A DNA stretch of 64,000 bases, from contig JAYWHR010000033.1 in assembly GCA_043777675.1 (NCBI GenBank), forward strand, positions 67,078 through 131,077. The letters are read 5' to 3'. Shown here piece by piece: positions 52,020 to 60,529 of the stretch. The DNA is from JANMDU01 sp043777675 (GTDB lineage Bacteria > Pseudomonadota > Gammaproteobacteria > Burkholderiales > Burkholderiaceae_C). Below the pieces are notes generated by a model, which ran no database searches, was not told the origin of the DNA, and saw only the letters and a program-made list of their open reading frames with translations. The translations under genes and the position numbers were made by a program. Every line of letters starts with the position of its first letter. Position 1 is the stretch's first letter.

Positions 52020-53126
52020 TTGGCAAGCAATTTACTGCGGCAGGAAATGATGGGAAATTCGGGACTTCACAAACGCATCACACCCGTACAGGCTTTACGA
52101 CAAGCAGGTCAATTGGGTAGGCAGGCATTAGCTAAGCTGGGCAGCGCCAGTCATAAATCTACGCCTGATCCTGCGGCCCCTATAGGCTTAGCCGCACCAG
52201 ATGAACTTGACTCTGCCTTCAAGCAACATCCGGATTTGTTTCGTGAAGGCTCGCAAATCCAAGCTGATTGGAATGAGATCAAACAGACAATGTATGCGGG
52301 GTGCGTACATACATTGCTGATCCGCGAGCAGCAAACTGAGCCGCTATTGCGGGAGTATCTGCTGAGCGATTCTCGTTTGCACCTATGCGCAATGGCTGAG
52401 AGCTTGGGAGATGCATGCCGGCAGATTCGCAAGCAAAGCTACCAAGTTATTGTGCTTGCCATCAACAGCCGGATGGATGACATGTCCGCGTTGTTGGATT
52501 TAATGAATTCCTCAAATTCACGAGCGAAAGCTGTGGCGGTCCTGGAAAGTGGGGCTATCGCGCAGCTTCAGCACATGATTCACCCGAAAGTTTTGGGTTA
52601 TGTCGCGGCTCAAGACGCTTCGCAACATTTAGCTGATGCCGTCATGGAGGTTTCTCACGGGCGATTCACCGCCTCACCTGCGATCTCTAGCATCGTGCTT
52701 CGCTTGACTTCTAACTACTTGGCGGAGCGCGTACCAACAATTCAAGCATCTGCAAATCGTCGCTATTCTAGCGAAGCACACAGTGCATACGAACCCGCCA
52801 ATAATTCTGCATTTGCGCCATCAGCATTTAATTCCTCACATTTGAACTCGTCATTTTTTCCTTCGTCGATGAATTCAACTTTTGGCGAGTCTTCCAGCTT
52901 ACAGCACACCACAAAAGTCAAGAGGACATCCTTATCCGAGCGAGAGACTGGCATCTTGTCGTTGATTGCAGGTGGATTTAGCAGCGCTGAAATTGCAGAG
53001 CAGTTGGCGATCTCAGTGACAACCGTTAATGCACACATCCGAAATATTTTCGCCAAACTCGATGTGCATACAAGAGCTCAGGCGATTCACGTTGGTATCG
53101 CGCAAGGGATGATAGAAGTCCAATAA
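52020..53126 (+). CDS. LuxR/NarL-family response-regulator-like protein
   Basis: About 368 residues. The C-terminal LuxR helix-turn-helix is clear: LSERETGILSLIAGGFSSAEIAEQLAISVTTVNAHIRNIFAKLDVHTRAQA. The N-terminal half looks like a degenerate receiver domain (TLLIREQQTEPLLREYLL, YQVIVLAINSRMDD), preceded by a 90-residue extension and followed by a Ser/Asn-rich linker (about 250-300). The start is TTG; an ATG at 52047 is also possible. It is divergent to the fibre-like locus and may be its regulator, like CsgD. Confidence 0.82.
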   Translation: MASNLLRQEMMGNSGLHKRITPVQALRQAGQLGRQALAKLGSASHKSTPDPAAPIGLAAPDELDSAFKQHPDLFREGSQIQADWNEIKQTMYAGCVHTLLIREQQTEPLLREYLLSDSRLHLCAMAESLGDACRQIRKQSYQVIVLAINSRMDDMSALLDLMNSSNSRAKAVAVLESGAIAQLQHMIHPKVLGYVAAQDASQHLADAVMEVSHGRFTASPAISSIVLRLTSNYLAERVPTIQASANRRYSSEAHSAYEPANNSAFAPSAFNSSHLNSSFFPSSMNSTFGESSSLQHTTKVKRTSLSERETGILSLIAGGFSSAEIAEQLAISVTTVNAHIRNIFAKLDVHTRAQAIHVGIAQGMIEVQ

Positions 53127-53145
53127 GACGTCACATGGTGCAGGA

Positions 53146-53991
53146 TCAGTGCGCAATTTGCAACACAAGACGATCCATGCCGACATAGCCCACGAAGTGC
53201 TTGTTGATTGCTCGGCCAATGGCACACAGGCCAAGTTGGTCAGCGATGTCGTACCCCATTTGCGTCATGCCGCTGCGTGAAACGACGATGGCGATGCCCA
53301 TCTGGGCTGATTTGATGACCATCTCGCTAGTTAAGCGACCGGTGGTGTAGAAGACGTAGGGCTCAGTTTCCTCTAGCTTCTCTGTGGTGCTAATGCCTTG
53401 CATGGCCATCCAGCCTGCGATAGTGTCGATGGCATTGTGGCGGCCCACATCTTCCACAAACGTCAGCATGCGCGTGCCTTTGAAGAGAGCACAGCCATGG
53501 ACGCTACCAGCGCTTTTGTAGGTGGACTCTTGTTGGCGGATGGCTTCGGTGATGCCGTAGAGCTGAGTTTGAGTAAGCTTTGCCTCAGGGAGTTTGATTT
53601 GATCAATCTCGTCCATCAAGCCACCGAATACGCTGCCTTGTCCGCAGCCTGTGGTGACAACTTTTTTAGCGGTGCGCTCTTCGATTTTGTCGATGCCATC
53701 ATGCGTTTTTACGGCAGCAGAATTGACTTCCCAATCGACGGTGATGGATTCAATTTGCTGCGCGCTATCTACCAAGCGTTGATTTAGCAGGAAACCAAGC
53801 ACGAGCAACTCAGGCTGCGCGCCCAGCGTCATGAGGGTGACGAGCTCGCGCTTATCTACATACACCGTGAGATCGCGCTCCGCAGGTATCTGCATGGCAC
53901 TTTTCTCGCCTCTTTCGTTGATGACTTGCACCTCGCGTGTGAGCAGCGCGCGGGCTTGTGTGAGCTGGGGCAACAGCGGTAGATGAGACAT
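53146..53991 (-). CDS. fdhD: Formate dehydrogenase sulfurtransferase FdhD
   Basis: A 281-residue FdhD protein that delivers sulfur to the molybdenum cofactor of formate dehydrogenase. Family segments are VVTTGCGQGSVFGGLMD near 120, SAGSVHGCALF near 170, FVEDVGRHNAIDTIAGWM near 187 and FYTTGRLTSEMVIKSAQMGI near 223. The active-site loop has GCGQG, so only one of the two cysteines of the E. coli CxxC is present. It ends the FDH locus. Confidence 0.94.
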   Translation of the reverse strand: MSHLPLLPQLTQARALLTREVQVINERGEKSAMQIPAERDLTVYVDKRELVTLMTLGAQPELLVLGFLLNQRLVDSAQQIESITVDWEVNSAAVKTHDGIDKIEERTAKKVVTTGCGQGSVFGGLMDEIDQIKLPEAKLTQTQLYGITEAIRQQESTYKSAGSVHGCALFKGTRMLTFVEDVGRHNAIDTIAGWMAMQGISTTEKLEETEPYVFYTTGRLTSEMVIKSAQMGIAIVVSRSGMTQMGYDIADQLGLCAIGRAINKHFVGYVGMDRLVLQIAH

Positions 53992-54012
53992 AGGTGAAGT
54001 GTAGCGGGCATG

Positions 54013-54040
54013 AAAAACGGCGCTTGTTAGCGCCGTTTTT
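54013..54040. terminator. Bidirectional rho-independent terminator
   Basis: ACGGCGC-TTGTTA-GCGCCGT stem with A5 before and T5 after. It separates fdhD from the small periplasmic-protein gene of the FDH operon. Confidence 0.85.
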
Positions 54041-54058
54041 CCGCAGATACTTAAAGTT

Positions 54059-54430
54059 CTATTTTTTCGCAGGTGCTGCTGGAGTAGCAGGTTTAGTTGG
54101 GGCAGCGGCTACCGCTGGGGCAGGTCCGGCTGTGACCGCCGGCAATGCCGGTGGAGGGAAGACAAAAGCGCCGGGGTCTGCGCAGGCAGGTGTTTCCGTA
54201 GCGGGCTTGGTTTCTTTGCCAGCAGCCTTGGCTACTTTGAAATAGTGCGCCGCTGTGGTTTCGCGGGACTTGCAGAGCTGGAAATCCGCTATTTTGTTGC
54301 CATGAGCCGTTTTAGCAGTCGCTTCTGCCGCTTTGGCTTTGGCCTCGTCTGTAAGCACTGGCGTAGGCAGTTTGGCGAACGCGACGCCAGCAAGCAGTGT
54401 GACAACGGCTATCAAGATTTTTTTGTTCAT
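54059..54430 (-). CDS. Small secreted Ala/Pro-rich protein of the FDH locus
   Basis: About 123 residues from MNKKILIAVVTLL (54430), with GGAGAA just upstream. The signal peptide ends GVAFAK. A conserved-looking core (HGNKIADFQLCKSRETTAAHYFK, with one further Cys in PACADPG) is followed by an Ala/Pro-rich tail. No family recognised. It sits 18 bp after the gamma subunit gene and may be an accessory periplasmic protein. Confidence 0.65.
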   Translation of the reverse strand: MNKKILIAVVTLLAGVAFAKLPTPVLTDEAKAKAAEATAKTAHGNKIADFQLCKSRETTAAHYFKVAKAAGKETKPATETPACADPGAFVFPPPALPAVTAGPAPAVAAAPTKPATPAAPAKK

Positions 54431-54447
54431 GGGTTCTCCTGTTTCTC

Positions 54448-55656
54448 TCATACTTGTGCCGCTGCGACGTGCGCAGGACTGTTGACTGCGGTGCGTTGAG
54501 CAGGAATCTTGCCGGAGGCCACATCAGCAGCCCAAAGCGCATGATGCTCTTTCGCCCATGTCTCATCAACATAGCCGGTTTTCATGCCTTTATAAGCGCC
54601 CTTCATCCCAATAGTACCCATGTAAATGTGGCCAAGGAACATAGCCACCATGAGGATCGCAGCAATCGCGTGCACCATATGAGAAATTTGCATCGTCTCG
54701 CGGTAATACATCAGGCCGGGGATAAGCTTGTCAAGCATCAAGCCCGAGCCCACCACGATCAGGCCAAGCAGAAATACACCGCCCCAAAATACGATCTTTT
54801 CGCCAGCATTGAAGCGATGCGAAGGCACTTCTTCGCCACTGAACAGGCCGCCGCCTTTGAGCATCCAAATCATATCGTCTTTGCTAGGCATGTTGTCGCG
54901 TGCGAACGTGAAAATCACGACGATCAGGGAAACGGCAAACAGCGGCCCAACGAAATTGTGAAGATTCTTCAGCGCGTATACGAGCCAGCCAAACAGCGAA
55001 CCACCGATGATGGGCAGCATAAAAAACTTGCCAAAAGCCATCACGACACCCGATATAGCAAGGCAGCAAAACGCAATGGCATTCGTCCAATGCGCAGCGC
55101 GCTCGAAATACGTGAAGCGCTCAATCTTCTTGCCGGTTTCCGCGCCATGCAATTCAATCGCGCCTTTGCGCCAGTAAAACAATGCCAAAGCCACCAAAGC
55201 AATCACGATCAGCGCGCCGCCGTAGGGAAGAATCCAGTTGTTGCGCACTTGCCGCCACGCTTCGCCTGCGTTAGTGAGATTCGAGCCCGGATATTGCACG
55301 AACTTTTGAATCATGTTTCCGGCTTCGGGCGCTTGTGAGTAAGGCAAACTGGTATAGCCAGTAGCGCCCTGCCCCACTTGCCGCCAAACGGGTGCATTGT
55401 TGCCGGGTTGCACTTTGTTCCGCTCAGCATTACTCTGCTTGGCGTAATTGGGATCTTGCGATGCATCCGGCTTGACTTCGAAAATGCTTTGACTTTTGAT
55501 TCCTCCTGCATCCACCGGAGTGGATGCAGGAGCCGCCTGCTCCGCAGGCTTGATCGGTTCAACTTGCAGTTTTTGAGCCCAAGCATTACCACTAAAAGCT
55601 GTGATCAACCAAACCACAGTTGCTATCGAAACAATAGCACGTTGCGCATATTTCAT
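54448..55656 (-). CDS. fdoI: Formate dehydrogenase gamma subunit, cytochrome b556
   Basis: About 402 residues. The start MKYAQRAIVSIAT at 55656 lies inside a dispersed-repeat copy, which supplies the start codon and first dozen residues. A signal-like segment and a periplasmic part are followed by FDH cytochrome b helices with heme histidines (RFTYFERAAHWTNAIAF, LHNFVGPLFAVSLIVV, ISHMVHAIAAILMVAMFLGHIYMG). It passes electrons from the periplasmic subunits to quinone. A perfect 13-bp hairpin lies at 55503-55532 in its Ala/Pro-rich segment. Confidence 0.92.
   Translation of the reverse strand: MKYAQRAIVSIATVVWLITAFSGNAWAQKLQVEPIKPAEQAAPASTPVDAGGIKSQSIFEVKPDASQDPNYAKQSNAERNKVQPGNNAPVWRQVGQGATGYTSLPYSQAPEAGNMIQKFVQYPGSNLTNAGEAWRQVRNNWILPYGGALIVIALVALALFYWRKGAIELHGAETGKKIERFTYFERAAHWTNAIAFCCLAISGVVMAFGKFFMLPIIGGSLFGWLVYALKNLHNFVGPLFAVSLIVVIFTFARDNMPSKDDMIWMLKGGGLFSGEEVPSHRFNAGEKIVFWGGVFLLGLIVVGSGLMLDKLIPGLMYYRETMQISHMVHAIAAILMVAMFLGHIYMGTIGMKGAYKGMKTGYVDETWAKEHHALWAADVASGKIPAQRTAVNSPAHVAAAQV
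55503..55532. repeat. Perfect 13-bp hairpin inside the gamma-subunit gene
   Basis: CTCCTGCATCCAC (55503-55515) and GTGGATGCAGGAG (55520-55532) with loop CGGA. It codes for part of APASTPVDAGG, a linker region. Confidence 0.75.
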
Positions 55657-55664
55657 GCCGGCGA
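55621..55664 (-). repeat. Dispersed palindromic repeat, copy 14 (carries fdoI start codon)
   Basis: Read on the minus strand: GCCGGCATGAAATATGCGCA followed by GTGCTATTGTTTCGATAGC. The ATG in GCATGAAAT is the fdoI start. Same frame (AGMKYAQ...) as copies 3, 7, 9 and 16. Confidence 0.85.
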
Positions 55665-55669
55665 CCTCT

Positions 55670-55900
55670 TTAATTTGTCTTGGAATAGTCATTTTGGCCA
55701 TTTTGGGTACGTACTTTTAATGCACTTTCCCAACTGGCCTTGTCGCCCTGCTTCCAATTGCCTTCGGCATAAGCTTTACCCGTGCCCGTGTAAGGCGCGA
55801 GATCGCCCTTCACACCGCCAGCACTTTGCGGCTTGTCTGAGCAAGCGCTAGTCAGAAACACGAGCATCACAGAAGAAAGAGCCAGTAGGAATTTTTTCAT
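55670..55900 (-). CDS. Small lipoprotein of the FDH locus
   Basis: A 76-residue protein starting MKKFLLALSSVMLVFLTSAC. The lipobox LTSAC predicts a lipid-anchored protein. The mature part includes APYTGTGKAYAEGNWKQGDK, similar to small lipoprotein companions of Burkholderiales formate dehydrogenases. It lies 16 bp after the beta-subunit gene. Confidence 0.7.
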   Translation of the reverse strand: MKKFLLALSSVMLVFLTSACSDKPQSAGGVKGDLAPYTGTGKAYAEGNWKQGDKASWESALKVRTQNGQNDYSKTN

Positions 55901-55916
55901 AGTATGTGTATCTCGC

Positions 55917-56549
55917 TTAGCTCTTGACTGGAGCTTGCTGGCCTTTAGGCGGTTGGCCGGCTTGCTGTGAGCCATAGGCTGTGCCCCAACCCCAAACTTC
56001 AGCACCCTTACCACGTTTCAATACGCGATTGCGGAAAATATCGGCGATCACGTCGCCATCACCGCCAAGCAAAGCTTTGGTCGAGCACATCTCTGCACAG
56101 GCTGGCAGCTTGCCTTCGGCTAAGCGATTGCGGCCATACTTTTCAAACTCAGCTTGACTGCCGTTGGCCTCGGGCCCACCGGCACAGAAGGTACATTTAT
56201 CCATCTTGCCGCGCACACCAAATGTGCCCGCTGTGGGAAACTGTGGCGCGCCGAATGGGCAGGCATAGGAGCAGTAGCCGCAACCGATGCAGACGTCTTT
56301 ATCGTGCAACACCACGCCTTCATCGGTGCGGTAAAAGCAATTCACAGGGCAGACAGCCATGCAAGGCGCATCGGAGCAATGCATGCAAGCTACCGAGATA
56401 GAGCGCTCGCCGGGCACGCCGTCATTGAGTGTGATCACGCGGCGGCGATTCACACCCCAAGGAACTTCGTGCTCATTTTTACAAGCAGTGACGCAGCCAT
56501 TGCATTCGATGCAGCGCTCGGCATCACAAATAAATTTCATCCGTGCCAT
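55917..56549 (-). CDS. fdoH: Formate dehydrogenase beta subunit, four [4Fe-4S] clusters
   Basis: About 210 residues (MARMKFICDAERCIECNGC, start 56549). Four cysteine clusters are visible: CIECNGCVTACKNEH, CMHCSDAPCMAVCP, CIGCGYCSYACP and CTFCAGG...CAEMC. Unlike E. coli FdoH it lacks the long C-terminal anchor helix, so membrane attachment is through the gamma subunit. It carries electrons from the alpha subunit to the cytochrome. Confidence 0.94.
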   Translation of the reverse strand: MARMKFICDAERCIECNGCVTACKNEHEVPWGVNRRRVITLNDGVPGERSISVACMHCSDAPCMAVCPVNCFYRTDEGVVLHDKDVCIGCGYCSYACPFGAPQFPTAGTFGVRGKMDKCTFCAGGPEANGSQAEFEKYGRNRLAEGKLPACAEMCSTKALLGGDGDVIADIFRNRVLKRGKGAEVWGWGTAYGSQQAGQPPKGQQAPVKS

Positions 56550-56560
56550 GATGTTTTTCC

Positions 56561-59524
56561 TTATGCTTTCTCGACGTTGCAAACCGTCGTTTTAGACTCT
56601 TGCATCATCGTGACGATGTCGTAGCCATAGGTAGTGCCGGTGTTAACAGCCTCACCACGAACAATGGGGGCAGCTCCATTGGGGTAATGTGCCAACATAT
56701 CCACACCTTGCCAGCGACCAGAGAAGTGGAACGGCATGAAAGTGGTGTCCGGCCCGACGCGCTCGGTCACCATGGCTTGCACATTCATCGCGCCACCTGT
56801 GGGAGTGCGCACAATCACACGATCACCATTTTTGATGCTGCGATCAGCAGCAGCTTTCGGATTGATCTCAATGAATGATTCTTGCTGCAACTCAGCCAAC
56901 CAAGGATTCGAGCGAGTTTCTTCGCCGCCGCCTTCGTATTCCACCAAGCGGCCAGATGTCATGATCAATGGGAATTTTTCATGGACTTTTTTGGCAATGT
57001 TTTCCTGCTGGATTGACTTGTACAGCGTAGGCAAGCGCCACAAAGTCTTGCGGTCATCGTGCGTTGGATACTTGGCCATCAGATCAGGGCGGTTGCCATA
57101 CAGCGGCTCACGGTGAATCGGCACAGCATCTGGGAAATTCCAGACCACGGCGCGGGCTTTAGCATTGCCAAACGGGTGGCAACCATGGTTTTTCATCGCC
57201 ACGCGGATGATGCCGCCAGATGAATCGTTCTTCCAATTCTTGCCTTCGGCTTTGACTTTCTCCGCATCAGTGAGCTCATCCCACCAGCCAAGCTTTTTGA
57301 GCAAGAGGTGATCAAACTCTGGATAACCGGTGGTGATGTCTGCGCCTTTGGAATGCGAGCCGTCTTCGGCAAGCAGATTCGCGCCTTCACGCTCTACGCC
57401 AAAGTTGGCGCGGAAGTTGCCGCCGCCATCCATCACGTGTTTGCTGGTGTCGTACAAATTAGGCGAACCAGGGTGCTTGAGCTCGGCTGTGCCGTAGCAA
57501 GGCCATGGCAGACCAAAATAATCGCCGCTCAAGTCGTAGCCAGTTTCTTTGTCTATGCCGCCTTTAGATTTGAGCGTTTTCACGTCAAATTTATCCATGT
57601 TGCGCATGTGCGCTTTCAGGCGCTCTGGCGTTTGGCCGGTGTAGCCAATCGTCCAAACGGATCTATTAATCTCACGCAAGATGTCTTCTGGCATAGGCTC
57701 ATCCAAGCCTTTGATTTTTTGCATCTTGTAATTCTTCACAAGCTCTTTATCGAAGCCGAGCTTCTGCGCCAGCTGATACATGATCATGTGATCCGAGCGG
57801 CTTTCCCACAGCGGATCAATCACTTTCTCGCGCCACTGAATCGAGCGATTCGATGCAGTGCATGAGCCACTGGTCTCAAACTGCGTGGCTGCTGGCAGCA
57901 AATAAACGGCACGATTAGGATTCAAATCTTCTGCTTTGCCAGGCATCGCAGCCATCGCGGCAGTGGCCGATGGATAAGGATCCACCACCACCATCAGATC
58001 GAGCTTGTCCATTGCGCGCTTCATTTCCAAGCCGCGTGTTTGCGAATTGGGTGCATGCCCCCAGAAGAACATACCGCGCACATTGCTATCTTGGTCAATC
58101 AGCTCGTTTTTCTCGAGCACAGCATCAATCCAGCGAGATACGGTGGTACCGGCCTTCGTCATCATCGCAGGGGAGGCGTATTGCTTTTTGATCCACTCGA
58201 AATCCACGCCCCAAGTGTTGGCGAAATGCTTCCATGAGCCTTCAACCAAACCGTAGTAGCCTGGCAACGAATCAGGATTCGGGCCCACATCGGTAGCGCC
58301 TTGCACGTTGTCGTGGCCACGGAAAATATTCGTACCGCCGCCGCTCACACCCACGTTGCCGAGCGCCAATTGCAAAATACAAGAAGCGCGCACGATGGCG
58401 TTGCCAGTGGTGTGCTGGGTTTGACCCATGCACCAAACAATGGTGCCAGGGCGATGGTCATTGAGCATCTTGGCTACTTTGAACATCTGCGCTTCATTCA
58501 CGCCGCATGCCTCTTCAACTTTATCCGGCGTCCACTTCGCCATGACTTCTTCTTTGACCTTTTCCATGCCATAGACACGGTCATTGATGTATTTTTTGTC
58601 TTCCCAACCATTTTTGAAGATATGGTGCAAGAGGCCGAAGACGAAAGCGATGTCTGAGCCTGAGCGGATGCGCACATACTCATCAGCCTTCGCTGCAGTG
58701 CGGGTGAAGCGTGGGTCAACCACGATCATCTTGCAGCCTGTTTCTTTGGCATGCAGCATGTGCACCAAACTCACAGGGTGAGCTTCTGCGGCATTGGAGC
58801 CAATGTACAAAGCGACTTTGCTGTTTTGCATGTCGTTGTACGAATTGGTCATCGCGCCATAGCCCCAAGTGTTGGCAACGCCAGCGACCGTAGTGGAGTG
58901 GCAGATACGGGCCTGGTGATCGCAATTGTTGGTGCCAAAGAAGCTGACCCATTTGCGAAGCAAATAGGCTTGTTCGTTGTTGTGCTTGGATGAGCCAACG
59001 AAATACAAGCTGTCTGGGCCGCTGGCTTTTTTCAGCTCGATCATCTTGGCACTGATTTCATTCAGAGCCGTATCCCAGCTGATGCGCTCGTATTTGCCTT
59101 TGACAAGCTTCATCGGGTAGCGCAGGCGGAATTCGCCATGACCATGCTCGCGCAGGGCTGCACCTTTAGCGCAATTGCCACCAAGATTGATTGGCGAATC
59201 AAACACTGGCTCTTGACGCGTCCACACGCCGTTTTCAACTACAGCATCAACCGCGCAACCTACGGAACAATGTGTGCAGATTGTGCGTTTAACTTCGATC
59301 TTGCCACTGCCATCGATGGTGCCACCAGAAGCAGCTTTGGCTTTTTTCACCAAAACGAGCTGCGATGCGGCGATGCCAACGCCGACGCCCAAGCCAGAAC
59401 GACGCAGGAAGGCGCGACGATCTACGGTAGGAATCGCTTGAGACAAGCCGCGAGACAGGTTATGAACGAAAGGCGAGCGGCCAGCACTCTGCCCTGCCGA
59501 TGAGGATTTTTTGGTCAACAACAT
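56561..59524 (-). CDS. fdoG: Formate dehydrogenase catalytic alpha subunit (cysteine type)
   Basis: A 987-residue molybdopterin enzyme. The Tat signal has VDRRAFLRRSG, so it is exported folded. The [4Fe-4S] cluster is CTHCSVGCAVDA near residue 82. The active-site segment NCDHQARICHSTTV has Cys in place of selenocysteine. It uses one gene and no opal codon. WCMGQTQHTTGNA, FWGHAPNSQTRGLEMK and the C-terminal FMPFHFSGRWQGVD are typical FDH blocks. It oxidises formate to CO2 in the periplasm. Confidence 0.96.
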   Translation of the reverse strand: MLLTKKSSSAGQSAGRSPFVHNLSRGLSQAIPTVDRRAFLRRSGLGVGVGIAASQLVLVKKAKAASGGTIDGSGKIEVKRTICTHCSVGCAVDAVVENGVWTRQEPVFDSPINLGGNCAKGAALREHGHGEFRLRYPMKLVKGKYERISWDTALNEISAKMIELKKASGPDSLYFVGSSKHNNEQAYLLRKWVSFFGTNNCDHQARICHSTTVAGVANTWGYGAMTNSYNDMQNSKVALYIGSNAAEAHPVSLVHMLHAKETGCKMIVVDPRFTRTAAKADEYVRIRSGSDIAFVFGLLHHIFKNGWEDKKYINDRVYGMEKVKEEVMAKWTPDKVEEACGVNEAQMFKVAKMLNDHRPGTIVWCMGQTQHTTGNAIVRASCILQLALGNVGVSGGGTNIFRGHDNVQGATDVGPNPDSLPGYYGLVEGSWKHFANTWGVDFEWIKKQYASPAMMTKAGTTVSRWIDAVLEKNELIDQDSNVRGMFFWGHAPNSQTRGLEMKRAMDKLDLMVVVDPYPSATAAMAAMPGKAEDLNPNRAVYLLPAATQFETSGSCTASNRSIQWREKVIDPLWESRSDHMIMYQLAQKLGFDKELVKNYKMQKIKGLDEPMPEDILREINRSVWTIGYTGQTPERLKAHMRNMDKFDVKTLKSKGGIDKETGYDLSGDYFGLPWPCYGTAELKHPGSPNLYDTSKHVMDGGGNFRANFGVEREGANLLAEDGSHSKGADITTGYPEFDHLLLKKLGWWDELTDAEKVKAEGKNWKNDSSGGIIRVAMKNHGCHPFGNAKARAVVWNFPDAVPIHREPLYGNRPDLMAKYPTHDDRKTLWRLPTLYKSIQQENIAKKVHEKFPLIMTSGRLVEYEGGGEETRSNPWLAELQQESFIEINPKAAADRSIKNGDRVIVRTPTGGAMNVQAMVTERVGPDTTFMPFHFSGRWQGVDMLAHYPNGAAPIVRGEAVNTGTTYGYDIVTMMQESKTTVCNVEKA

Positions 59525-59547
59525 AGGATGCTCCGAAGTAAGGAGGG

Positions 59548-59754
59548 TTAGATCAAGGTGGTGCTGTAGTACTGCTTCACATGCGCTGTGAGGCTGTAGC
59601 CGCCGCCTTTTTCAGGTGCGGGCTTGAGAATTTCAGCAGCAACATCTTGGGGAGCAATTTTCGGCAACGCTACAACGGCGGCCACCGCCGTGCCAGCTGC
59701 TGCTGCACCGAATAGTAAGCCGCGCCGGGATGACGTGTTGACTGGTTTTTGCAT
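59548..59754 (-). CDS. Small Tat-signal protein preceding FDH alpha subunit
   Basis: About 68 residues (MQKPVNTSSRRGLLFGAAAA), with a Tat-type signal and a short mature part ending YSLTAHVKQYYSTTLI. Such FDH-region Tat-signal proteins precede FDH alpha genes in many proteobacteria. It lies 23 bp upstream of fdoG. Function unknown; possibly assembly. Confidence 0.85.
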   Translation of the reverse strand: MQKPVNTSSRRGLLFGAAAAGTAVAAVVALPKIAPQDVAAEILKPAPEKGGGYSLTAHVKQYYSTTLI

Positions 59755-59918
59755 GCTTGTCTCCAAATGGAATTGCCTGATTTGTATCTTGTAATACTAT
59801 AGCCCCAACTGGGTGTATTTACAACTAGTGTAAATCTGATTTTGATCTACCAGACATAGGGGATTTCTCTATGTACTCACTTCAACGCAAGAAAACCTAC
59901 ACTTAACTGACAAACACA

Positions 59919-60524
59919 TTAAGCAAGCATGTCGAAGCCTTGCATTTCAATGTTTAAGAATGCGCTGGTGAACGCAGCAAGTTGTTTGTAGAAGGCTGCG
60001 CGGTGATGGGCTTGTAAGGCCTCACACATTTGCATCGCCCAAGGCTGCACATGCTCACCGAAAAATTCTTTCTGGTTGGTGAGGTTTGAGACACTCACAT
60101 CATCACCCGCAATCAAAAACCGCATCACCTCACAGCAATACGCAAAATGATCTTCCGTCTCGGGCATGGCTTCATCGCGCTCAATGCCCAGCTTGGCGAG
60201 CGCTGTGCGCAAGCGTGCCACAGGCTTATCGTTTAAGAAACCGCTCAAATAATGCGAACCATACAAATACACCTCGGGCTTGCCTACGCCACCGAAAAGT
60301 TGGGAATGCTCGTCAGCGATTTTTGCATCCGTGAGCTCTCGCGTTGCAGCCACGACCTCACGCCAACTTTCTTCCAAAAACCCGCCTTCATGAGGCGCTT
60401 GCGTCACAGCAACACGCAATTGTGCAAGCAGCTCAGGCGTAGGCGGCGCATAGAGGAGTGCGGCCAGCAAGCCATAGACTTCCGCCCGGGCAGTCTCTTC
60501 ATCGAAGGTAGAAATATTGCTCAT
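59919..60524 (-). CDS. TorD-family chaperone
   Basis: A 201-residue helical protein with EVYGLLAALLYAPP at the N-terminus and DDHFAYCCEVMRFLI-like EDHFAYCCEVMRFLI near 127, and HVQPWAMQMCEALQ. These fit redox-enzyme maturation chaperones of the TorD/DmsD type. It probably binds the FDH alpha Tat signal during cofactor loading. A 165-bp gap to the Tat-signal protein may include a second promoter. Confidence 0.9.
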   Translation of the reverse strand: MSNISTFDEETARAEVYGLLAALLYAPPTPELLAQLRVAVTQAPHEGGFLEESWREVVAATRELTDAKIADEHSQLFGGVGKPEVYLYGSHYLSGFLNDKPVARLRTALAKLGIERDEAMPETEDHFAYCCEVMRFLIAGDDVSVSNLTNQKEFFGEHVQPWAMQMCEALQAHHRAAFYKQLAAFTSAFLNIEMQGFDMLA

Positions 60525-60529
60525 CGTTC

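Noticed and set aside
54454..55338. 294-codon open frame on the plus strand
   Set aside because: Fully antisense to the well-supported FDH gamma-subunit gene and of shadow-like composition.
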